Numbered from the stretch's first letter, positions 1 through 13,070 are shown. The stretch: 64,000 bases of DNA from Agrypnia vestita (GCA_016648135.1 JADDOH010023165.1:1-64000), one strand, 5' to 3'. Notes: generated by a model from the sequence alone, not told the origin. Numbers and translations are program-made.

Positions 1-270
1 ATTTGAAGATTGTGACCAAACGCGACAAAATTTAAACTTCATTATCACAGTGTGCATCCAGCACGTCCCATTGCTGGCAATCCGATAAAAAAAATTTGCG
101 GTCCTAGTAAGACATTTGCTGGTCCAAGTCAGAAAATTAGCGTTATGTGTTTCTCACAAAATTGACCAAATGCGATGAAATTTAAACTCATTTTCACAGA
201 GTGCATCCAACACGGTCCAATGCTGGCAATGCAATAAAAAAAATCTAAATTTTTTGCGGTCCTAGTGTGA
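1..270 (-). repeat. ~145 bp satellite, inverted relative to the 11.5 kb array
   Basis: Two diverged monomers, cut by the window edge. Read on the minus strand they carry the same landmarks as the array at 11.5-12.5 kb: ctaggaccgcaaaaa, then a T-run, then attgccagca(g/a)tgg, then tcgcgtttggtca and tgtgagaaacac. The satellite therefore flanks 0.3-11.5 kb in opposite orientations. Confidence 0.8.
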
Positions 271-3199
271 TATACCAGACCTATCCGTGTATCTAGTGGT
301 TGAGCCTTGGCTCACCGAACCGAAGCTACCAATTAAATTTTTTTTGCATCTAACCAAAATTAATAAACCATCTAATATAAATTCTAACTCCGATACGTAA
401 ACTAAAATACTCTTTCTGATCTCGATCGTACTGTTCCGAAATACGCATTATAAAATAGATAATAACCTATAAGTATCTCTACGTAGATAAAAGGTTAGAA
501 TTATCCGTTTTGAATGAACTGAAAGGATTATTTTGTAAGAACGCGATGCGGTCGTAATGTTTCTTATCGATGTTTAATTAATATCAAAATCCTATTAAGT
601 TATCGCAAGTTTCATTCTAAATGCAAATACTACCTAATGGCTTTTATCCTAGTTTACCAAGATATGTCTCTATACTAGATTATCTATTAAATAGCTCATG
701 ATGTCGTTTTTTCCTAAGTTATAAATAAATAAATCACTATACTCTCACTCAATTACTATAGAAACGTCGAAGTTATTGGCTGGTGATATCGTCTTTAGTC
801 TATAACTCCCCCTCTATTGTGACGCACATGGCAACCCTAATATTTCAGAAAACGTGTTGGAAATTCTATATTTACACATACAAAGATAATAATATACTTA
901 TAATTTTAACTCGGACTTGACTACAATACGTATAAAATTTATTGTTTAGAGTTTCCATTTACTGGAATAACTAACCATAACAGAAACGTAAAATATCTGA
1001 AAGAAAAAGCACATTTACATATCATTTTGTTTTTAAATTTGCTTACTTTTGTTGGCTGCTTCTATATACAATTTATAGTTTGGAGAAAAACACATATCAG
1101 ATTGTTTCAGTGATTCGCCTCTGGATTGATTATCTTGGTAGAAACTGTATTTATCTGCAAACCGAGAGTCTAATAATTTGAAAATAGGTCTACTTCCGAG
1201 TATGTGGTGTCTGTCGCTAACAGTACTTCACTTTTCTCGTTAGGAATTTATTTAACAAGTTTAAAAATGAATCTATGGAAAGGAGGATTGATGTCCGTGG
1301 GTAATGACATATCCTCGGTTTCCGCGCTAAAGGGGCCCCATCGGCCCGCCCCTTTAATGGCCATGAAAAACTTCCTTCTATACATTTTCTCTGGCGTTTC
1401 CTTTACCTTGATAAACAATCCGAAGCTAAATCTTGATATAGTCACGTAGTATGTTCCATTGCCTCGACAAATCGTCAGCATTCCGAAGAAAATGTAAATC
1501 CTAGGTATACCAAAACTTTAGGGATCACTTGCGTCTAAAGATTAAGTTGGAAGATATTAATAGTGGCATCTAATTCTTTTTAGGGGTCCTTGCGTCTAAA
1601 AGAATGTTGGTTATTAGTTTAAAGCTGATTATTGCAATTTATCCTCTGTGGAGTATAAAGATAATTTCTTGGTAATTGAAAATGTGAATTCCTCCTCGTA
1701 GAATGAAGACAAGTATGTTTAACCAATGGAACATTCCACGTGAACAGAATATATTAACCATATGTCAATACATTCATAGATATCCAAAGCGTAGTGAATA
1801 AATCTACCTCACCAACTTCCTATGACCATATGACTATATTTATACAATAATTAAACGAGTTATCTGAGCAAAATAATTCGTGTAGATAACGGGAATACTT
1901 TATTTCAAATATCGTTGAAGCAAAATTTAACGTCCGAACGAAATCGCAATATTCAGGGGTGTATCCTGAATCGGTTGCGCATAATTAATAACCCGATTCA
2001 CTTTCTCTCCCTCCCGTTCATATAAGTCAGAATGAATTATTTCGCAATCACAGCGCTCTCACCTAGAAGATTCTTCCTTCAATCAAGTACAGGCGTAATT
2101 TCGACCCATTGAGGAATGACCCATCTGTACTTCTTGAAATTCCCTAGTTAGAACTAGTTCTTTATATATAGGGAATATGCACGTAATTATGGATTTTTGT
2201 CCTCATGATTGAACGTCTCCTTGGCAAGAAGCGGGGCAACCCAAAACAATCAACCCAACTATAGTTTAAATCCTCTTTCAAATGATTTGAATTATGCTTA
2301 ATGAAATTAAATATGTATCTTTCCTAAGAAAATACTGCCTACTTCGATATTAACTGTAAATAAACTTGCTTTAGAAGAATTTTAGAACATTTAAAAACAG
2401 TTTAACAATACTATTATATAGACTAAAAGGTACTCATCCTGAAATCTTGTAGTGGCTTGAATCCGTAGCTCAGAAGGCCCTTCCTCCAGACTCTGCATAA
2501 GTGTGTCTCTTGTTCCTCCAGTTTCCCATTTGGTACATCTCTTCATTCTCTCGGTGGTTATAAATACATTTAAAAGAATCCAAACTGCTTTTATTCCAAT
2601 AATGAGATCCCGATTTAAATTCAAAAATGATTTTAAAACAATCGAAGCACAAGACTAAGTAACGCATCCCTAAATTTCGACTATAAACCAGACGTTAATT
2701 ATTTCGCTCTATATTGACGCTTGTATGATGGCGTCATAACAGCTAAAATTTTGTTTATCTTTCGAAAATGCGGCAAAACGCAGGCATTTGTAATACTCCT
2801 ATATTTTAATACTGACATTTTGACACTATAACAGCGATGAATTTGGATGCTTTCGTAACTGATTGTCAAATACCGAAACAAATTGCTTTGGAAATTATAT
2901 CTCAGATACCGTAAAAACGCGCGAAACAAACGAAACCAGCGTGGCCTATCGGTTGAAAACCCTCCAAAAAACTCTCGAGTTAACGCTTCAACACCTACTT
3001 ATAAACTTTTTTCATCGGAAATTCCTTCTCGAAGCTTCCCCCTCCACCAAAGATCTCATTGGTTAATTTCTATCATGTTTTCAAATCAGGCCTATCACGA
3101 GCCAACACCTATTTACGCGTCTATCTACCATGGGTGTAGTGAAACTTTTCTCCAATACGAATAATATTATTATTTTTTTGAATCGACGTCCTGTCGTCA
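271..3199. other. no recognisable gene; possible LTR towards the right end
   Basis: AT-rich sequence with only short chance reading frames in all six frames; those at 1204-1481 match no family I know. The last part, up to about 3199, precedes a primer-binding-site-like sequence and may be a decayed 5' LTR, but I see no clear left boundary. Confidence 0.4.
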
Positions 3200-3200
3200 G

Positions 3201-3217
3201 TGGCGCAGTCGTGACTC
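3201..3217 (+). other. primer-binding-site-like sequence (tRNA-Ser 3' end complement)
   Basis: TGGCGCAGTCGTGACTC directly follows a candidate LTR end (ctgtcgtca). TGG plus CGCAGTCG is what complements the CCA-tailed 3' end of eukaryotic tRNA-Ser, a primer used by many insect Gypsy-type retrotransposons (family knowledge; the match fades after 11 bases). Confidence 0.4.
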
Positions 3218-3589
3218 TCACAACACAAGTAATAAATTAATCTTAAATAGTTCTTTTGGAGATATTCGATATAATTATTATTTTATTTCTTATTTCTTGT
3301 AATAGGTTGGCAGGTTAAATTCATCACAGCATGAAATATTTTGCAGGGGTTTAGAATTGATTTTGTTTAATAATTTTTTTTTAAATAATTTGAAATTTGT
3401 TTTTTTTTTTACTATTTTACTACTAAAAAATTCGTATGCAAATGAGACCAGGGGAGTTCAACATTTTTGAAATTTGAAATAAAAATTGATTTTGTTTTAG
3501 GAATATTTTGTATGAACGATGATATGAAGTTATGAGAGGAAAGAGGTTCTATAAATTTGTGAGAAATGGGTATATTAACCGACGGTCTT

Positions 3590-5960
3590 TATCGAGTGTA
3601 TGAGATGAAAGTATTTTGTATACGATAGAAAACCTATGCGGGGAGTAGACAAGTAGGAAGGTGTATGTGTTGTGGACTGAGATTGCAGTGTTTGTTATCT
3701 GACTGAATGTGAAATCAGGATATGTGGATGGTTTGCACGACGCAATGGGCGTCGTTCGAATGAATGTCTGTGGAGACATGTTGTCTTGTTTGACAAGTAT
3801 GTGCTGTGTGCAGGGACTCGTCTAGGTACACAGTACGAGTGTTTATTTTTTAGTTGGCCCAGTGGAATTGGTGCACCGAGAGGTAATTTGAGAGTGCTTG
3901 CATCTCAGGTCCATGAGTGATGTTGCAATACGCGTGGCATGAGAGAGTTTTAGGTGGAGTTTTATTTTGGTTTGAATGAACTTCTAAAAGATAAGAGGAT
4001 AGGCGGTCTTATTCTTCCTCTTATAACCAATGTTTAAAAGTCAAACTCATAAATTATTAATGTTCATACGAAAGGGTTCTAGTTGGCAATCTACGTTTGG
4101 GGTGTAAAAAGAAAGTGGAGATTTTAGATTCAATGAGATCGGTAATAAGAGTAAGTTTCTCCTGTTTTATAATTTGTCAGATTTTAATGACAAGTACGAA
4201 AAATTTCCATGTCCAGGACATGATGATATTGTAAATTTGTTGTATGGTGGGAACCGTTCCCTGCAAAGCGTGTGATATGCGCTATCACACGAAATAAGTT
4301 TGTATGAATGTATGTAGTTGGTGAATAGTTGTTTTGGGACGCAGAGATGTGTCTGACATTTTAAGTTGCCTTGCCTTTCTCACACGGTCACATCGAGCTG
4401 TATGATGTTTGACTGTTCCAGACTCAATCGTCAACAGGTTGGCAGAGGATCACTATCCTCACGTCGCTGCCAGTCTCGAGTTCAATGTGAATGTTCGAAA
4501 AAGTGCCTTTTGTTCTATGATATGATATCTGCTGGCGGCTGTGTGAATCGATTTGGGTGAAAACGCCTACTTCGAGGTGCATGAGCGACATCAGATATCA
4601 AGTTTGTGGTGCATTGTTGCCAGTTGCTAAAATGTTATATTGGGTGAATACATCCCCATATAAATTTTGTTATGATATGTAAATCTCTGGATAAATGAAT
4701 AAGCTATATTGTGATTAGGTTATTTCTATTGATGTTGTCTTTGAGATATAATTAAAGACAGGCTGAGTGGAAATAATCATGATAATCTTACTGTATGAAT
4801 TGTAGAAGTGAAGTTTCACATGCTTGCTCATTCTGTCGTGGGGTGTTTTCCTTACAAGAAAGTAAGGAAATACGTAACGTGGAGAATGGGGGAAGTATTG
4901 TGAATTCTATATTTAAGTCATTTAAGTACGGTTATTTGTCCCGTCTGATAAAGTAAATTAAATTTAAAAATGAAGGAAAAATTCTTATATACCGATGTTG
5001 CTATGTTTATTTCCATACAAGTAGGATGCACTCAAGTGAGCGAGATCGCTTGATGTATTGCCTTATAACTAACTTACGATGGTAGAACACAGCGCGAAAT
5101 GTGTAATATGGTTCTTCTCTCATGCCTGATTTTAATTTTAATAAGAAGGCCAATATAAAGGGTGATGTTGGACCATGAAATGAATTGTTATTCTAGAATC
5201 TGGAAATGTCTGGAAATGCGAAGGGTGATATACGTTTTTTTTTTGGTAAGCAAATATTTTTTGGACGTGAGAATTGTTTAAATGTGCAAAAAGGTCCTGG
5301 CCGAGGTCGATAAACAAGTTTTTATTTATTTAATTGATCAGTAATTTAATATTAGAAATGTTGCAGGATAACAAATGAAAAACAAAAATATGAACTAAAG
5401 TGAAACAATATTATGAATTTTTTTATATACTAGAAGTGGTAAACTTTGGTTTACTTGACAGAGATTTTAATCCAGACCGATTAATTGGCCAATATCCAAA
5501 TGGTGGATCCTTGATGAGTACATGAGCTTTCCTTTTATCTCAACGTGTATGGAATGGTCAGTTAATTTTATATACAAATAGATGAGAGAATGTTTATTTT
5601 AGAGATGAGATAGTTCTTCTTGTATACGGAATGAAGGAAATTTGCCAACGTAATAAGAATACTTTAGTTGGCGAGTGACGTAAGTAAAGTACTAAAAAGT
5701 AACTTTTGTTGAGATATCTGACTGATTGTGAGTCGAGATAGGATTTAGTTTGCACGATGCAAAGTGGCATCGTTCGATTGTTATGTGCTTTATACAGGGA
5801 TACGTCTTGGTATATATAGCACGAGAGTTGTTTTCTCGGTTGGCCAATGAGATTGGAGAGCCGGGAGAAGATTTTTGAGTAGTACAAGCATGGATGGAAT
5901 GTTGTATTTTTTGTGTTGAGAAAAGGATTTATTATGCGATTGTGAAGAGTTTCCAAAAAT
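3590..5960 (+). repeat. ancient direct duplication, two diverged copies ~2 kb apart
   Basis: Copy one (about 3590-3950) and copy two (about 5594-5960) align through atctgactga(a/t)tgtga, gtttgcacga(c/t)gcaa, ca/gtcgttcga, tatgtgct, cagggac/atacgtct and ttggcc. Neither has a long reading frame. They lie inside the candidate LTR element and may be internal leader repeats. Confidence 0.5.
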
Positions 5961-6521
5961 CCTCATATAAATAATTGTTTTAAGGTTCATGTGAAAGTGT
6001 TCATATAAAGAGTTTACAAAGATAACCTACTTATTGTATAGAAGTAGTGAGATTTGAAATGGTCCATTAAGACAAATTTAATTGAAAAGGTCATATTGAG
6101 ATTATTGATGGAATTTATTAAACTCTACATTAATGAGGTTATCATATTAGAAAGATATGGAATATTATGCGTGTCCAGTACAGCATGGGATAATTAATTA
6201 TGTGAGGTTGAGGCGAAATTGAATAATACGGATCAAAAGGGAATTTGACTTGTTTATTTCGAATTGCATCAAAACTAATAGTAATTTTGGATTGTTTTTC
6301 TGTTGCAGTTCGCAATCTCCACACGTACACACACTCACGCATCTGTGAACCATTGCGTGGTTCTGTTATGGTATTATTTGTATCAATAAGATTGTAAATG
6401 TTACTTCAAGTGGCGTGGTCTCTGAGTTTCCTCGGGCATAGTGAATATTCCCAGCAGAGGTTATAGTTGATTAAATTTTTTCCGGTCATGCAGACCATCA
6501 AAAATTAATTAAGGGAGGGGG

Positions 6522-7520
6522 TATTGTGACATAATAAATTATGTTCGTCACACTCCTTCGCGGAACAGTAAAACAAAATGAAATATTTAAATCACCGCGC
6601 ATAATATTGCTGATAAAATTATTCGAGTCCACGTAGGTACTGTGCGCGCTTTTCAGAACCCTGTACATTTGCGAACTTAGCGACATTATCGGTCGATTCA
6701 GAACAACATGGTGTCATTCGGGCTTTGACACTCTGCCGCACGAGATGTGAAAACTACGCACCCTTTGAGAGGTAAGAAGTGAACTGAGAGACGCCATTTG
6801 AAGTAACATCGTAATAACATTGTTTAATTGTAGATTTGTGCTAATGATGAATTGTTATCAGGATTCCTACGATGGGGTCACAAGGTGAAGCCGTCTTCGG
6901 ATGTCAAGCATGCGGCCTGCTGAGAGCTCGAGGGCAGGAGACCACCTGGCAGCATAAAAGTCAGCTTCCATGTACCCAGGGGACGCCGGTCTCACCCTGA
7001 CCTGATGTAGTGATGCAGGAGATAAGGATTGTCGGAACAGTTCCGTTCTTACGCCGAAAGACCTGGTATTATCTGATCTCATACTATATTTCAAGTACCC
7101 ATCATACCGTTCAGCGTCACGGCGACGTAAAGTTTTGTGAAGCACGGGGTTTGGAAGAGCATCTGTGACCTATTCATAAGGACATGCTGACCGTCATGTG
7201 GATGCGTTGTTGTACGTGTTAATTGTGTCTCATCCTATGTGAATGTAAATTCTGACCTGATGATTTCCCGTCCGCAACATTTGCGCTGGCGCTACCGCTT
7301 GTAGAGTTTTGAAGATATAATTTAAGCTGCTTTCTCCCTTGTATCGTGGCCGTCAGCGACGATGTCGCGGAGAGGGCAATTTATTTTAAATTAGAATATA
7401 AGATTTCAATGAACCGAATTTAGAATATCTTTGAATTTGCCTGTCGTCGCCATTTCAGGGCACAGAACATTGTCAGTAGTTTATTGAATAAATGCTTATA
7501 TTGAATGCACAAAATGTCTT
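6522..7520 (+). repeat. LTR-like segment after polypurine tract
   Basis: Begins with the short inverted repeat TGTGACATAATAAATTATG...CGTCACA just after a purine tract. It is GC-richer than its surroundings in the middle (6860-7300) and contains a late AATAAA. Short frames on either strand, including a ~90-codon minus frame at 6867-7145, resemble nothing known. Confidence 0.35.
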
Positions 7521-7949
7521 GTTATCTAAACATATCTTTGTTAATCTGTTGCAAATTGAACTTTTTAATATGAGAGGCACCTGAAGCGGCTCGAGAGAGA
7601 GAGAGAGTTCAGTGCGCAGATCACCGAAAGGACCCTGAGGTGGTAATAGAGGAGTAAGGTTAGTCCCATTCTTGTCCGATTGAACTAGCTAATGATGACG
7701 AGGGGTTCAGATCATGAGGATCAAGCAATTAAATGTCTTTTGTCCAATAAACGCCGATTTATGTAATGAAAAAAAATGTAAATTTAAATAACAGTTTCTA
7801 TTAGCATCGCCACAAAACGCAATATCTTTCATTTCATTATTTTAATACGAACATCGAACACTTCAAATATTGCGTAATACACTGTTACACCATCATCATA
7901 AAATGTATGGCGCCTCTTATACCTGTTCTTGTGCTCAATGAAATGTAAA

Positions 7950-8040
7950 AAAAAACTGAGAGCATATACTTTTATATATTTAAATGTATGAAACGCCGAG
8001 TACTTGATTTAAATGTATGAAATACCGAGTACTTGTGCGT
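7950..8040 (+). repeat. short tandem duplication upstream of the R1 relic
   Basis: The unit ttaaatgtatgaaa(c/t)(g/a)ccgagtacttg occurs twice about 30 bases apart, immediately before the first recognisable endonuclease codons of the R1 relic. It may be a duplication made at LINE insertion or inside the LINE. Confidence 0.5.
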
Positions 8041-10170
8041 CCGTGGTTTTGGGTGACGCCGAGATCTTTTTCATTTCGGTGTATTTCCGTTATAGTGATC
8101 CAATCGGACCTCATTTGATGGGTTTAAGACGCGTTTTGGACGCACTAAGGGGACGGCACATCATCATTGGTGGTGACGTAAATGCTCGCTCTCCACTATG
8201 GTTCGACCACGGTAACACACGGCACATGATCGCCGCATTGCCGTTGAGGAGTTCATACCCGGTCGCTGCTTGATCATCCTTAATGAGCCCGGCATCCTGC
8301 TACGTGCTCGGCTTGGTCCGGAGGGGAGAGTTGTATTGACATCACTCTTTGTATCGGCAATGTGCTGAACCTCATTCGGGACTGGAGAGTGTGAGAAGGG
8401 GTCATCAACAGTGACCACCATCTCATAACCTTCAGTCTCGGTAGGGGGCCCATTCCGGTGCCGAGGGCGATGTGGAATTTTCGGACCAGATACGAGGATT
8501 GGGAAAATTTTAACCAACATTTGGATCGCGAACTTTGGGACCTGTATGAAACAGGGACGAGAGACCCCATCCGGATCGGAGATTGGTTCAACCAAGCTGT
8601 GGTCAAAGCTGCAGATCTATCCCTGGGGCGTTCCAAACCAACGAAGACTGCGAAGACGTCTTGGTGGACGCCTGGCTCTCTGCACTTCGCGGTGTTTATC
8701 GGCGTGCATATCGGAAGTGTGGGCCGGTACGGCAGGGCCGCACCACCCTTGAAGTAAGTCTCACTCTCACAGACGCACTCCGCGCAGCAAGCACTGCGTA
8801 TTCCAGGGCCAAAGTACTTAATGAAGGGGATGGATCACTAACATAGGGAACGCAGACCCTTGGAAGGTGACAGGACTTATTAGGGGTGGAGGACGGAGTA
8901 CGGCGCGCCTTCTCTCCGGCATCATAATCGGAGGTGAGGCATCTTCCGATCTGGCCTCCACACTTGATAGTCTTGTCAACAAATTAATACCGTTGGAGAT
9001 CCCTAAGGAGGAGACAAACCAAAATCTTCTAGTAAGCAGGCTTGCGCGTTTGCCCATAAGCTCTATGTTATTGCATAGAAGCAATCCGTCGCCGCTGACG
9101 GCGGCAGAAGTGGACAAAATCTTTCGCTTCCTTGGTCCAACAAAGGCCCCGGGGATGGACAGACTGACTGGAACCATTGCCAAAAATGTATGGAGATATG
9201 AGCGCGATGAAGTTCTATATGTATTCAATACATTCCTATCGAATGGAAGAAAGGGATGCTCAGTATCATACCGAAAGGCAATGATAAACCCAGATCGGAC
9301 CCAGGTGCGTAGCGGCCGATCATGCTCCTTCCCGTTTTCGGGAAGGTGTCTGAAACGATGATACGCAACAGGCTGGAGTCCGCTTTATTGCCTGCCTGCG
9401 ATCGGTAGTTTGGATTTGTCCAAGGTATGTCCACAGTGCACGCCATCCAGTACGCCCAAAATTGGGTTGAGGACTGCACCGCTAAATATATCATGGGGAT
9501 CTTTCTGGACATCTCCGGTGCATTTGATAATGCGTGTTGGGCGATGATCCTTACTAAGCTTAAGCTAAGATAGTGCCCATTATATCTGTACAATATCTTA
9601 AAGGACTACCTATCGGACAGAACTATCACTCTAACTTACGGGGGATTATCGACCACCAGAAAATCAAATATGGGCTGCCCACAGGGCTCGGTCCTTGGAC
9701 CGACACTGTGGAACGTTCTGTTCGACGATCTCCTGCTGTTGCCGTTGCCTGCCGGCTGCGTCATTGTCGCATATGCGGACGACGCTCTCTTGCTGGTGTC
9801 TGGCAAGAGTCGGTCAGAATTGCAGCATAGATCAAACTCTTCATTGTCCCTGATTACAGAATGGTGTGCTCGCAATAAACTGACACTTGCTCCTCACAAG
9901 ACTACAGCCTTGATGATGAAAGGAAACCTGAACAGGGGGCGGAGTCCGACTGTACGTTTAGGCGATTCGCGCGTTAAATTTTACCAAAATACTAGATACC
10001 TGGGTGTGATAATGGACACGTCGGGCTCCTTCTTGGCTCATGTCAAGGTTGTGTCAGAACGAGCAGGGGATTTCTTTGGTATGCTGAGACGAATGTCAAC
10101 GGCGGAATGGGGTATACGCGCGCCTGCTATGCGTCTTATCTACAATGCCATATATGTGGCTCAGGTGAAA
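8005..10170 (+). mobile_element. R1-clade LINE relic: endonuclease and reverse transcriptase
   Basis: Pseudogene of a non-LTR retrotransposon ORF2. In order: apurinic-type endonuclease pieces (GGDVNARSPLWFD at ~8173; NSDHHLITFSL at ~8408); RT fingers (FLGPTKAPGMD at ~9129); motif A (GIFLDISGAFDNA at ~9497); motif B (GCPQGSVLGPTLWN at ~9672); motif C with intact catalytic YADD (VAYADDALLLV at ~9770); and the thumb (TRYLGVIMD) to about 10160. Several frameshifts and stops interrupt it, and it is cut off before the C-terminal zinc-knuckle domain. The motif wording (WNVLFDDLL, ADDALLLV) fits the R1 clade, which includes site-specific and dispersed families. It copied itself by target-primed reverse transcription; this copy is dead. 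Confidence 0.88.
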
Positions 10171-10435
10171 AATTCCTCGAATTCCCTTATAAAGCAAGTC
10201 TCAAATAATCCCGGTTCGCACAGTACCAAACAACAAGGCAACAAAAATGGCAATAAAATTGAAGTTTAACAATATTTTTATATGTAGGTATGTTCTGAGA
10301 ACATAGTTACTGGATTCTGTCCCCAGAGGGATGATTAATTAATTAAGATAAATCAAAGAAGCCTCACAGACACGAACTTTCAAAATGTTGATAATGTGTG
10401 GATTAGATATTAAATATTATAATAAAATATTCGTG
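10171..10435. other. short unassigned stretch with a dispersed repeat motif
   Basis: Follows the broken R1 relic. Around 10290 the sequence ttctgagaacatagtta, then ctggattctgtccccagag, recurs in altered form near 21245 and, more weakly, 30475. It is probably a dispersed repeat scrap. No gene. Confidence 0.4.
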
Positions 10436-11086
10436 ATTCCAACTATTCGAGTATCGAATAGTTAATAATAATATATATATTCGTAAAATTTTTAAGAAAA
10501 TAATAATTTACTTTGGATGATAAACACAGATAAATATATTCTATGTATTTAAAAAACACAATAATTATAGAGAATTTAATTATTTTGTTTTTTAAAAATA
10601 TATATTTAAAAAAAACAACATAAAATATATTGAAAAATAATGTTGAATTGATATGTTTATGTCACACTCCACATGGAAGTTTTTTTCATTATTTTGTATA
10701 TTAATTCTTGTTTGTCGGCTCAAGTATTTATAAAAGCTAAATACTAAAGAATAATAGAAAGCCGACTCCATCGTTGACAAAGCAATGTAATAAAACTTGT
10801 TGTCATAAAACCATAAAGCTAAGCAGAAGATTTCCGACAAAAGCGTTAACATCTTTGATGTCCGACTTCCATAGAAAAAAAATCGTATACCTGAATGAAT
10901 GAATGTATGCTTGCATATGACTTCCAGAGTCCATAACCTTTGTTTCGTTTAGAAAAATATTAAAAATCTTATAATATAAATAAGAGCGAATACTTTACGA
11001 ATACTTTTTAAAGTATTCGAATAACGAATACTTAAAAACAGGCGAATATATTCGGGGTTCGAATATTCGGATTGGAGGTTCTAGCT
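10436..11086. mobile_element. non-autonomous DNA transposon, copy 1 (CGAATA-rich ends)
   Basis: A ~650 bp AT-rich sequence with a close second copy at 63091-63763. The left end starts ccaactattcgagtatcg, and the right end read on the other strand starts ccaatccgaatattcg, so the ends are imperfect inverted repeats rich in ATTCGAATA. The interior is non-coding; the minus frame at 10592-10852 is fortuitous. The landmark gccgactccatcgttgaca is shared exactly with the other copy. The superfamily is undetermined. Confidence 0.6.
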
Positions 11087-11525
11087 GTGGTTGTTCTTTC
11101 GATGGAATTGGGGAACACTGTGTAGAGTGATCAGTAGAAGACACAATTTGTTCCAATTTTGTACCTACGATCATTTTCATTTTTAAAAAAAGTCCAAGTC
11201 CCCTACCCACTTTCATTTTTTATCGATTTTCGAAACTATACAAATTTGACAGCCGCATTAAATGTCATTGATTAATTAAAAATGCCTCTAAGATACTTAT
11301 TCACAAATCATTAATATATTTATCCTTTTCAAACAAACACTTGTTTAGATATGCGACGGACGGCTTATGCAGTACCTTATGGGTGGTTCTAACATTCTTC
11401 ATGTAAGTAAACTAACAAAAAGCCGACGTCAATTTTGACTATAGATTACACATATTTCAACTATCCAAACATTTTAACAATTCAGTATCAAAATCCAGTC
11501 TTTTTGACTTTTGACTTTTGACTAG
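11087..11525. other. no recognisable gene
   Basis: AT-rich spacer between the DNA element and the satellite. The minus frame at 10995-11216 has no recognised motif. The end holds a simple run of tttgact repeats that leads into the satellite. Confidence 0.5.
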
Positions 11526-12540
11526 ACATTTGACTAGACCGAAAAAAAGTTAAATTTTTTTGTCGCATTGCCAGCAGTGGACCATGCCGTATGCACACAC
11601 GGAAATATACGTGTAAATTTTTTTAGGTTTGGTCGAAATCTCCAAGTATGTGAGAAATACATAACGCAAATTTTCTCACTAGGACCGCAAAAAAAGTTGA
11701 ATTTTTTTGGCGCCTTGCTAGCAGTGGACCTTGCCATATGCACACAGGGAAAAAATGCTTAAATTTCATCGCGTTTGGTCACAATCTTCAAGTATGTGAG
11801 AATCACTTAACGCAGAATTTCTCACTAGGACCGCAAAAAATGTTGATTTTTTTTTTCGCATTGCCAGCAGTGGACCGTGCCGTATGCAAACAGCGAAAAT
11901 TACGTTTAAATTTTATCACGTTTGGTCACAATCTTCAAGTATGTGAGAAACACTTAATGCAAATTTTCTTACTAGGACGCGAAAAATGTTGAATTTTTTT
12001 ATCGCTTTACAAGCACTGGGCCTAGGCGCATGCATACAGTGAAAATAACGGTTTAATTTCATCGCGTTTGGTCAAAATCTTCATGTATGTGAGAATCACA
12101 TAAAGCAAATTTTCTCACTAGGACCTAAAAAAAGTTGAATTTTTTTGTCGCATTACCAGCAGTGTAACGCACCCAGTGAACGTAACGGTTAATTTTTTTT
12201 AGGTTTGGTCAAAATCTCCAAGTATGTGAGAAACACTTAACGGAAATTTCGCACTAGGACTGCGAAAAATGTTGAATTTTTTTATCGCTTTGCTAGCAGT
12301 GGACCGTGACATTTGCACACATGAAAAAAAACGTTTAAATTCATCGCGTTTGGTCACAATCTTCAAGTATGTGAAAACACATAACGCAAATTTTCTCACT
12401 AGGAAAAGTGGTGAATTTTTTTGTCGAATTGCCAGCAGTGGACCGTGCTTTACGCACACAGTGAACGTCATTTTTTATTCAAAATCTTCATGTATGTGAG
12501 AAACACAACGCAAATTTTCTCACCGTGAGTGAATATTCAA
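11526..12540 (+). repeat. ~145 bp satellite, about seven tandem monomers
   Basis: The phrase (c/t)agcagtgga(c/t) and its variants recur at about 11575, 11721, 11869, 12013, 12160, 12296 and 12436. Each is followed by a T-rich stretch with cgcgtttggtca, cttcaagtatgtgagaa and ctcactaggaccgcaaaa. Monomers differ by 10-25 percent by eye. Reading frames through the array are by-products of the repeat. Confidence 0.9.
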
Positions 12541-12960
12541 CCACGGTCGCAAATTGGCAGAAGAAGAAGAATAAAAAGTGAAGAGATTTTAGTTAGGTCT
12601 TGGGACGGAGATTTATGCATATATATAAAGAAAAAATGTATGCAAATACTAATTAAATAAGTAATTTCATAAATAAATTAACAAAATAAATAATTTAGTC
12701 TAAAAGTATTTTCAAATATATATTCTTTAATATTTAAATAATAATCAAATTAAAAAACATTTATGTAAACCTCACTGTCCTTACTGGAATTTAATCCGGA
12801 AACTTTCTTATAGAAAATTAATTAAAATAAAAAGTCAACTAAACAATAACAATACTGAATTGTTGTTGTTTTATTAGTTATTCATCTCCCATATAACCTA
12901 TAATTTGTGATTTTGTAAATGGCTTTACTTTGATTTTGAATTTTTTACTATACATAATTG
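12541..12960. other. no recognisable gene
   Basis: AT-rich sequence with no open frame of note and no motif that I recognise. Confidence 0.5.
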
Positions 12961-12965
12961 CTTTG

Positions 12966-13070
12966 TGATGAAGGGACCATGGGCCTCGAAATATGTTAAT
13001 ATGTATTTCAACAAATTAGTGGTTAATTCAAAGTTATTAATTATTGTTAAATAAATAAAGTTACCACAAA
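12966..13070 (+). ncRNA. degenerate hammerhead-like Penelope terminus
   Basis: GTGATGA, then a weak hairpin around gggaccatgggcctc, then GAAA and tatgttaata, followed by aacaaattagtggtta. This is the same wording as the other Penelope-type ends in the window (29704, 59050). The first core base is changed (CTGATGA expected), so the ribozyme is probably dead. Confidence 0.4.

Larger units (their letters stand above)
3200..7520 (+). mobile_element. decayed LTR retrotransposon (candidate)
   Basis: Bracketed by a primer-binding-site-like sequence at 3201 and a polypurine tract (aagggagggggta, about 6509-6521) followed by TGTGACATAATAAATTATG, a typical LTR start. The following ~1 kb ends in a region with AATAAA near 7487. 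The string cctgtcgtc occurs both just before the primer site and near 7450, as two copies of an LTR end would give. No gag or pol reading frame survives, and internal parts near 3590-3950 and 5600-5960 resemble each other. I see no confident 5' LTR. Confidence 0.35.

Noticed and set aside
6867..7145. A 92-codon minus frame as a separate gene
   Set aside because: Low-complexity, no recognised motif, and located inside an LTR-like segment on the opposite strand.
11568..12500. Several 65-90 codon frames in the 11.5-12.5 kb region
   Set aside because: They repeat the same residues every ~145 bases and are the satellite read through.
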